Assembly (NCBI GenBank): GCA_934446455.1
Contig: CAKSEE010000063.1
Span: 1-8,464 of the forward strand
Direction of reading: 5' to 3'
Length of the DNA stretch: 8,464 bases
Source: an uncultured Oscillospiraceae bacterium
GTDB lineage: Bacteria > Bacillota > Clostridia > Oscillospirales > Ruminococcaceae
Shown: positions 5,669 through 8,464 of the stretch, one piece after another
How positions within the stretch are numbered: the stretch's first letter is position 1
Layout: every line of letters starts with the position of its first letter
Notes under the pieces: model-generated
Databases searched by the model: none
What the model was told of the DNA's origin: nothing
What the model saw: the letters and a program-made list of their open reading frames with translations, nothing else
Made by a program: the position numbers and the translations under genes

Positions 5669-6409
5669 TTAATCTTCAAGCTGTACAAACGGCGCCGTGC
5701 CTACTATCATACCCGAGGAAGAAACGCCTGCGGTATGTCCGTCCCACGCAAAAGTATATGGCAGGCTTCCATCATCACCGAATGAGGGGCAGTCCGTGCC
5801 GTAAACAAGCGGGTCGGAGGTTTCATTCGTGAAGATAACGCCAACACACTCACCGCCGACGAGCGAGGCGTAAATCGACATATGCTCTATATCGGATTCG
5901 GAAAAAAACCGCGTGAGTTGATGGCACAGAAGCGACTCGCCCTCGTGTATCTGCGATTCGCTCACGATTCCCATGTCGCTTCCGCTGTGACCCCATGTGA
6001 TTTCGTCGTTGCTATTGAAGTGGTCGGGATTAACGGGCGTGCAGGTCCACACTACGCCGTCGTCCGTGCGGCTTGCGGAAATATACAGGATATCGGCGTT
6101 CTCATCGCCGCTTTTCATGCCGTAACCATCGCAGTCGGCAATCGTGATGAATGTGTTTATAGTTTGCCTAATGCTTGCAGCGGTACTATTTGCGGAAGTA
6201 ACCGCCTCCTCGTAGGATACGCCGCCCTCAAGCTCCTTACCGCCGAGAATTTCCTCCATAAGGCTGTCCGCGCTATCGCCTGCGCTGCTGTCGTACGCGC
6301 CGCTGTTGCTGCTCACGTCCGAATCGCGTTCGTCGTCGTAATCGTCATCGTCGTCTTCGGCGTGGTAACCGTAATCCGTGTTCGATTTGCAGCCGCAGGA
6401 TGTAAGCAT
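5669..6409 (-). CDS. Acidic lipoprotein of unknown function, 5' end disrupted
   Basis: From the first ATG in frame (6409) the protein has 246 residues. That start begins inside a lipobox (MLTSC, Cys5) and has no ribosome site, so it is unlikely to be the true start. The missing hydrophobic part of the signal peptide is encoded just upstream in the same frame (see 6410-6465). After the Cys comes a very acidic stretch (residues 18-29), a Ser/Asp/Ala linker to about 50, an amphipathic helix (EEAVTSANSTAASIRQTINT near 67-86), and a C-terminal beta-rich domain of about 150 residues. The helix weakly recalls pilin-like proteins of ruminococci. No family or active site is recognised. It follows the DUF4867 gene directly and ends at a strong terminator. 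Surface-exposed lipoprotein is the best description. Confidence 0.6.
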   Translation of the reverse strand: MLTSCGCKSNTDYGYHAEDDDDDYDDERDSDVSSNSGAYDSSAGDSADSLMEEILGGKELEGGVSYEEAVTSANSTAASIRQTINTFITIADCDGYGMKSGDENADILYISASRTDDGVVWTCTPVNPDHFNSNDEITWGHSGSDMGIVSESQIHEGESLLCHQLTRFFSESDIEHMSIYASLVGGECVGVIFTNETSDPLVYGTDCPSFGDDGSLPYTFAWDGHTAGVSSSGMIVGTAPFVQLED

Positions 6410-6465
6410 AGCTGCGGCAAGCAGTAGGAAAGCAATGTTTTCTTTTTAATGATAAGTCCTTTCAT
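6410..6465 (-). other. Frameshifted signal-peptide region of the lipoprotein gene
   Basis: An ATG at 6465-6463 overlaps the DUF4867 stop as TAATG and has GGAAG 7 bases upstream. It reads MKGLIIKKK and then leaves frame. The lipoprotein frame upstream of 6409 reads ENIAFLLLAAAMLTSC but hits TAA at 6448-6446. Joining the two by stepping back one base after the AAAAAG run gives an ideal lipoprotein signal peptide (positive n-region, LLLAAA core, LTSC lipobox). Competing readings are a base-call error in the A-run, a real one-base deletion (pseudogene), or -1 frameshifting. The ATT at 6450, 6 bases after AAAGGA, is in the ATG frame and does not solve the mismatch. Confidence 0.6.
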
Positions 6466-7100
6466 TAAATATCTTCCGCGATGTCTATATTGACGCCGTC
6501 AAGCCCTATGTAAGCGCCGTCGGAAGCCTCTGCGGCGTCCTTATGCGCGAGAAGCCACTTGTTGCAAGCCCTGAGCCACTTGTCCTCGTCATTCACGGGC
6601 GCGAGGTTCGGCAGGGCGCCGTTCGTCCCCTTGGGGAGCGCTATTACAACCTTAAAGCCAGCGCCTTTCTTCGCGCTGCACGGCGCGTAGTGAAGCGTAG
6701 TCGCGTAGACCTCTACCACCTGCCCTGCGGCAGCCTTGAACGCCATTACCCTTGACGTGTCGAGCCTGCCGTCTACAATATCGTCAGCCTTTGCAACAAG
6801 CAGTATAAAGTCGTAAAGACCTATGTTAAGCTCGCTGTCGCGGTGGTACTCAAGGCAGTTGAGCTTTGTGTTGTGACCGTTGCACCAGCCGAGCTGTATG
6901 GGCATTCCGCCGTAAGCGTTGTTCTGCAGCTTGCCGAATATCGCCGTGCATTCGAGCGCAGACTCGCTCATAACGTACTCAACTCCGTCGGGCAGGGGCG
7001 TGCTCTCGTCGAGCGCCTTCAGCAGCTCCGCCGTGTCATACCCGTCCAGCACCTTGCCGTAGGGCGCAAATTCCTTGTCGGTTACAGAATAGATTTTCAT
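6465..7100 (-). CDS. DUF4867 family protein (cupin-like)
   Basis: The start chosen is ATG 7100, with AAAGGA about 9 bases upstream, giving 211 residues. The in-frame GTG at 7118 would place the ribosome site inside the gene. Diagnostic segments of DUF4867 are AYGGMPIQLGWCNGHN (62-77), LNCLEYHR (80-87), the ATTLHYAPC segment at 133-141 and VVIALPKGTN (151-160). His76, Glu84, His86 and His137 are arranged as in a metal-binding cupin, and the family is related in fold to ureidoglycolate-lyase-like cupins. Its reaction is unknown to me; in clostridia such genes often sit near sugar metabolism, which is not the case here. It has its own near-consensus promoter and is followed by the lipoprotein gene with overlapping stop and start. 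Confidence 0.85.
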   Translation of the reverse strand: MKIYSVTDKEFAPYGKVLDGYDTAELLKALDESTPLPDGVEYVMSESALECTAIFGKLQNNAYGGMPIQLGWCNGHNTKLNCLEYHRDSELNIGLYDFILLVAKADDIVDGRLDTSRVMAFKAAAGQVVEVYATTLHYAPCSAKKGAGFKVVIALPKGTNGALPNLAPVNDEDKWLRACNKWLLAHKDAAEASDGAYIGLDGVNIDIAEDI

Positions 7101-7159
7101 GTCAGCATTTCCTTTCACAGGGCGGCGGGCTTTCGCCTGCGCCAGAATACTCTGCTTAA

Positions 7160-7188
7160 ATCATACCACACGGGGCGCGTTTTGTCAA
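7160..7188 (-). promoter_or_regulatory. Near-consensus sigma-A promoter of the DUF4867 operon
   Basis: On the minus strand TTGACA (7188 to 7183), a 17-base spacer and TATGAT (7165 to 7160), with TGG directly before the -10, make a strong promoter. Transcription would start near 7153, leaving about 53 bases of leader. The leader contains a short GC-rich stem with a GAAA loop just before the ribosome site. Confidence 0.85.
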
Positions 7189-7249
7189 TCGGGTTTTGAT
7201 GCGCGCCTAACTTTTTTCGGCGCATACGTTCTCCGTGCGGACTGCCGTA

Positions 7250-7279
7250 TTGACAAATCGCATTTGTGTGTGCTAGTAT
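7250..7279 (+). promoter_or_regulatory. Orphan plus-strand promoter with embedded dyad
   Basis: TTGACA (7250-7255), an 18-base spacer and TGC-TAGTAT (7271-7279) form a good extended promoter. The dyad ACAAAT-CGC-ATTTGT (7253-7267) overlaps the -35 box and looks like an operator. The predicted transcript starts near 7286 with GTACCGC, which pairs with GCGGTAC at 7316-7322. No convincing plus-strand gene follows; the only early ORF is 13 codons (ATG 7296). It may drive a small or antisense RNA, be a leftover, or be chance. Confidence 0.4.
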
Positions 7280-7369
7280 AAGGTGTACCGCGAGATGGCA
7301 GTGCAGGTCTGGCGTGCGGTACTCCGCGCGCATTAGTATGTGGTCGTACTCAAATACAGTGTTGATCAT
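7274..7369 (-). pseudogene. Truncated start of a cupin/AraC-like gene
   Basis: GGGAGG lies 6 bases before ATG 7369, a strong ribosome site 44 bases after the ATC-hydrolase stop. The first 33 residues (starting MINTVFEYDHILMRAEYR, then TPDLHCHLAVHLILA) resemble the N-terminal cupin of AraC-type regulators, where a TP-x-H-x-H-x-A-x-x-L pattern is common. After about 7274 the frame turns into unrelated basic sequence running to 7115 across the promoter of the DUF4867 operon. The body of the gene therefore appears deleted. An 84-codon novel small protein is possible but less likely. Confidence 0.4.
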
Positions 7370-7413
7370 GGCCGCCCTCCCGCTGTGTTCGCGCCGGAAA
7401 AAACGTTGTGCAT

Positions 7414-8046
7414 TCAGCCTTTGCGCTTATACCCGCAGTCGCAGTAAGGTCCGCCCGAAGCCAGCGTGTACTCGCGCACGAAGTTGCACACGCCGCCCGC
7501 TTCCGCCATTGTGTAGTCAAGGCGGCACATTGCGGGGGTGAGGTCGTACAGCCCCAGTTCCTTCGTGAGCGTGCATATGCCGCACTGCGTAAAGCGCGCC
7601 TCGTACCCGCTGCCGTCGGCGTAGGGGTAAAGCTCCATGTTCCACGAGTAGGGGTTGCGGTCCGCAGCCCTGAGCGCGACGGTGCGCTCCATGTTCGCCA
7701 TATCCTTTGCGGTGAATTTCTTCTTCCAGCTTATGCGGCAGAACAACTGCGTGACGGAGGTCATCATGCTTTTTGCATAGAACTCCGTAAGCGCGGCGAC
7801 GTCGGGGCGCTGCGGCATATGCAGCAAAAACGCGCACAGCATCGCGCAGTTCACAAGGTTCATCTTAAAGCGGTCGCCCTTTTCAAACTCGGGCAGCCGC
7901 GAAATTATCGCGCGGTACTCGGGCTTTGCAGCCGCCGTCACCGCACGCGCGGTTTCCCTGTCGATTTTAAGCACTTCGGTCATCTGCCTGCAAAACGACT
8001 TTTTGTACATTACCCACATTGCCGCGGGCATTCCTGCGTATTTCAT
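7414..8046 (-). CDS. L-2-amino-thiazoline-4-carboxylic acid hydrolase (ATC hydrolase) family protein
   Basis: The protein has 210 residues, with AAAGGAAG about 6 bases before the ATG and no signal peptide. The C-terminal third carries the family pattern: RFTQCGIC (151-158), LTPAMCRLDY (169-178), a conserved Glu182 and Gly185, then FVREYTLASGG (189-199) and the closing YCDCGYKRKG. Cysteines 155, 158, 174, 187, 202 and 204 are candidates for catalysis or metal binding. Characterised members open the thiazoline ring of ATC on the way to L-cysteine in Pseudomonas, but most clostridial members are uncharacterised and may act on other substrates. The N-terminal half is helical and less conserved. 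It has its own promoter and an operator-like palindrome in the leader, and is divergent from the macrodomain gene. Confidence 0.8.
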   Translation of the reverse strand: MKYAGMPAAMWVMYKKSFCRQMTEVLKIDRETARAVTAAAKPEYRAIISRLPEFEKGDRFKMNLVNCAMLCAFLLHMPQRPDVAALTEFYAKSMMTSVTQLFCRISWKKKFTAKDMANMERTVALRAADRNPYSWNMELYPYADGSGYEARFTQCGICTLTKELGLYDLTPAMCRLDYTMAEAGGVCNFVREYTLASGGPYCDCGYKRKG

Positions 8047-8067
8047 TGCTCTCTTCCTTTCAGCGCA

Positions 8068-8085
8068 AGTTAGACAAGTCTAACT
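8068..8085. promoter_or_regulatory. Perfect 18-bp palindrome, likely repressor operator of the ATC-hydrolase gene
   Basis: AGTTAGAC-AA-GTCTAACT has two perfect 8-base half-sites. It lies about 22-39 bases downstream of the predicted minus-strand start and 21 bases before the ATG, a roadblock position. The symmetry and length suit a dimeric TetR-, MarR- or DtxR-type repressor; no such regulator is encoded in the window, so the partner is unknown. Confidence 0.6.
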
Positions 8086-8113
8086 ATAGTACCCGGATTT
8101 TCCTGACACATTG

Positions 8114-8142
8114 ATTATAGCACATTTTTTCGGGAATTGCAA
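8114..8142 (-). promoter_or_regulatory. Sigma-A promoter of the ATC-hydrolase gene
   Basis: On the minus strand TTGCAA (8142 to 8137), a 17-base spacer and TGC-TATAAT (8122 to 8114) give a strong extended promoter. Transcription would start near 8107, leaving a 60-base leader that includes the palindrome. Confidence 0.8.
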
Positions 8143-8158
8143 GAGCGGCGCGCGACTA

Positions 8159-8187
8159 TTGACAGACGCTCTGTAAGGGTGTATAAT
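8159..8187 (+). promoter_or_regulatory. Consensus sigma-A promoter of the macrodomain gene
   Basis: TTGACA (8159-8164), a 17-base spacer and TATAAT (8182-8187) match the sigma-A consensus exactly. The start is predicted near 8194. Its -35 box lies 16 bases from the divergent -35 box, so the two promoters are back to back. Confidence 0.9.
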
Positions 8188-8226
8188 TAAAGCTGTAACA
8201 AAGCTCGTACGGAAAGGAAGAAAACC

Positions 8227-8464
8227 ATGCCATTGCACATTGTCAGGGGCGACATCACCAAAATGAAGGTTGACGCCATTGTAAACGCCGCAAACAGCAC
8301 CCTCCTCGGCGGCGGGGGCGTGGACGGGTGTATCCACGCCGCGGCGGGAAGCGGACTTCTTGAAGAATGCCGCACGCTCAACGGCTGCGAAACGGGCGGC
8401 GCAAAGCTCACGCGGGGCTACAGTCTGCCCTGCAAATACGTTATCCATGCGGTAGGTCCCGTAT
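8227..8464 (+). CDS. Macrodomain protein, O-acetyl-ADP-ribose deacetylase (YmdB) type (partial, 3' end off the window)
   Basis: AAGGAAG lies about 7 bases before the ATG, and 79 codons are present before the window ends. The sequence follows the MacroD/YmdB type closely: [20 protein letters not shown] (5-24), [14 protein letters not shown] (28-41), and YVIHAVGPV at 71-79. Asp9, Asn23 and Asp33 correspond to the ADP-ribose contact and the catalytic pair known for YmdB (Asn25, Asp35). Such enzymes remove acetyl from O-acetyl-ADP-ribose or ADP-ribose from acidic residues in the cytoplasm. The start is also the start of the conserved domain, so no N-terminal extension exists. Full-length relatives have about 170-340 residues; whether this one is a single domain cannot be seen. 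Confidence 0.93.
   Translation, partial: MPLHIVRGDITKMKVDAIVNAANSTLLGGGGVDGCIHAAAGSGLLEECRTLNGCETGGAKLTRGYSLPCKYVIHAVGPV

Noticed and set aside
5497..5688. Minus-strand ORF with repeated CRYVAEK heptads, possible coiled coil.
   Set aside because: It starts inside the lipoprotein gene in another frame, crosses its terminator, and is explained by the 21-bp repeat.
5882..6427. Plus-strand ORF of 181 codons rich in Val/Ile.
   Set aside because: It is the shadow of the acidic lipoprotein; Asp codons (GAC/GAT) read as Val/Ile on the other strand.
7408..8073. Plus-strand ORF of 221 codons.
   Set aside because: It is His/Arg-rich antisense of the ATC-hydrolase gene, without a ribosome site.
8080..8448. 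Minus-strand ORF of 122 codons.
   Set aside because: It is antisense to the macrodomain gene and runs through both promoters in the divergent intergenic region.

Overview
The window reads as chromosomal DNA of a fibre-degrading gut or rumen Firmicute, most likely a Ruminococcus-like member of the Oscillospiraceae/Clostridia. The basis is moderate GC, purine-rich AAAGGA/GGAGG ribosome binding sites, several near-consensus sigma-A promoters, a Gram-positive surface protein ending in an NPDTG-type sorting tail, lipoproteins, a Bacillus-like lichenase, and clostridial families (DUF4867, ATC hydrolase). No marker gene fixes the genus, so this is inference.

Bases 1-4200 look like one mixed-linkage beta-glucan utilisation locus. 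On the minus strand are a wall-anchored surface protein (644-1267) and, 26 bases downstream, an extracellular solute-binding lipoprotein (1-617, cut by the window edge). Divergent from them is an AraC-type regulator (1483-2244). It is followed by a GH16 lichenase lipoprotein (2357-3166) and a tightly coupled GH5 glycosidase that has no signal peptide (3169-4200). The simplest model is that the lichenase cuts beta-1,3-1,4-glucan at the cell surface, the binding lipoprotein captures the oligosaccharides for an ABC importer outside the window, and the GH5 enzyme trims them in the cytoplasm. A shared ACGTGAkATTTTT motif in the regulator promoter and upstream of the lichenase may be the regulator's operator.

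Bases 4201-4834 are decayed. A nearly perfect long hairpin whose flanking T and A runs are in the wrong order for a terminator abuts the tail of one truncated gene. Next come a HIRAN-domain pseudogene with a frameshift and an internal deletion, and the first codons of a third gene. A histidine phosphatase (4835-5377, minus) runs into this debris from the other side. Bases 5378-5668 hold its promoter, a pentanucleotide repeat, a 21-bp tandem repeat and the terminator of the next minus-strand operon.

That operon (7100 down to 5669) is a DUF4867 cupin-like protein followed, with a TAATG overlap, by an acidic lipoprotein whose signal peptide is split over two frames by a one-base shift at an A-run. 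Upstream, 7101-7413 carries a near-consensus promoter for the operon, a second strong promoter facing the other way with no obvious gene, and the truncated start of a cupin/AraC-like gene. An ATC-hydrolase family gene (7414-8046, minus) is divergent from a macrodomain gene (8227-8464, plus, cut by the window edge). The 180 bases between them hold two consensus promoters and a perfect 18-bp palindrome in the hydrolase leader that looks like a repressor site.
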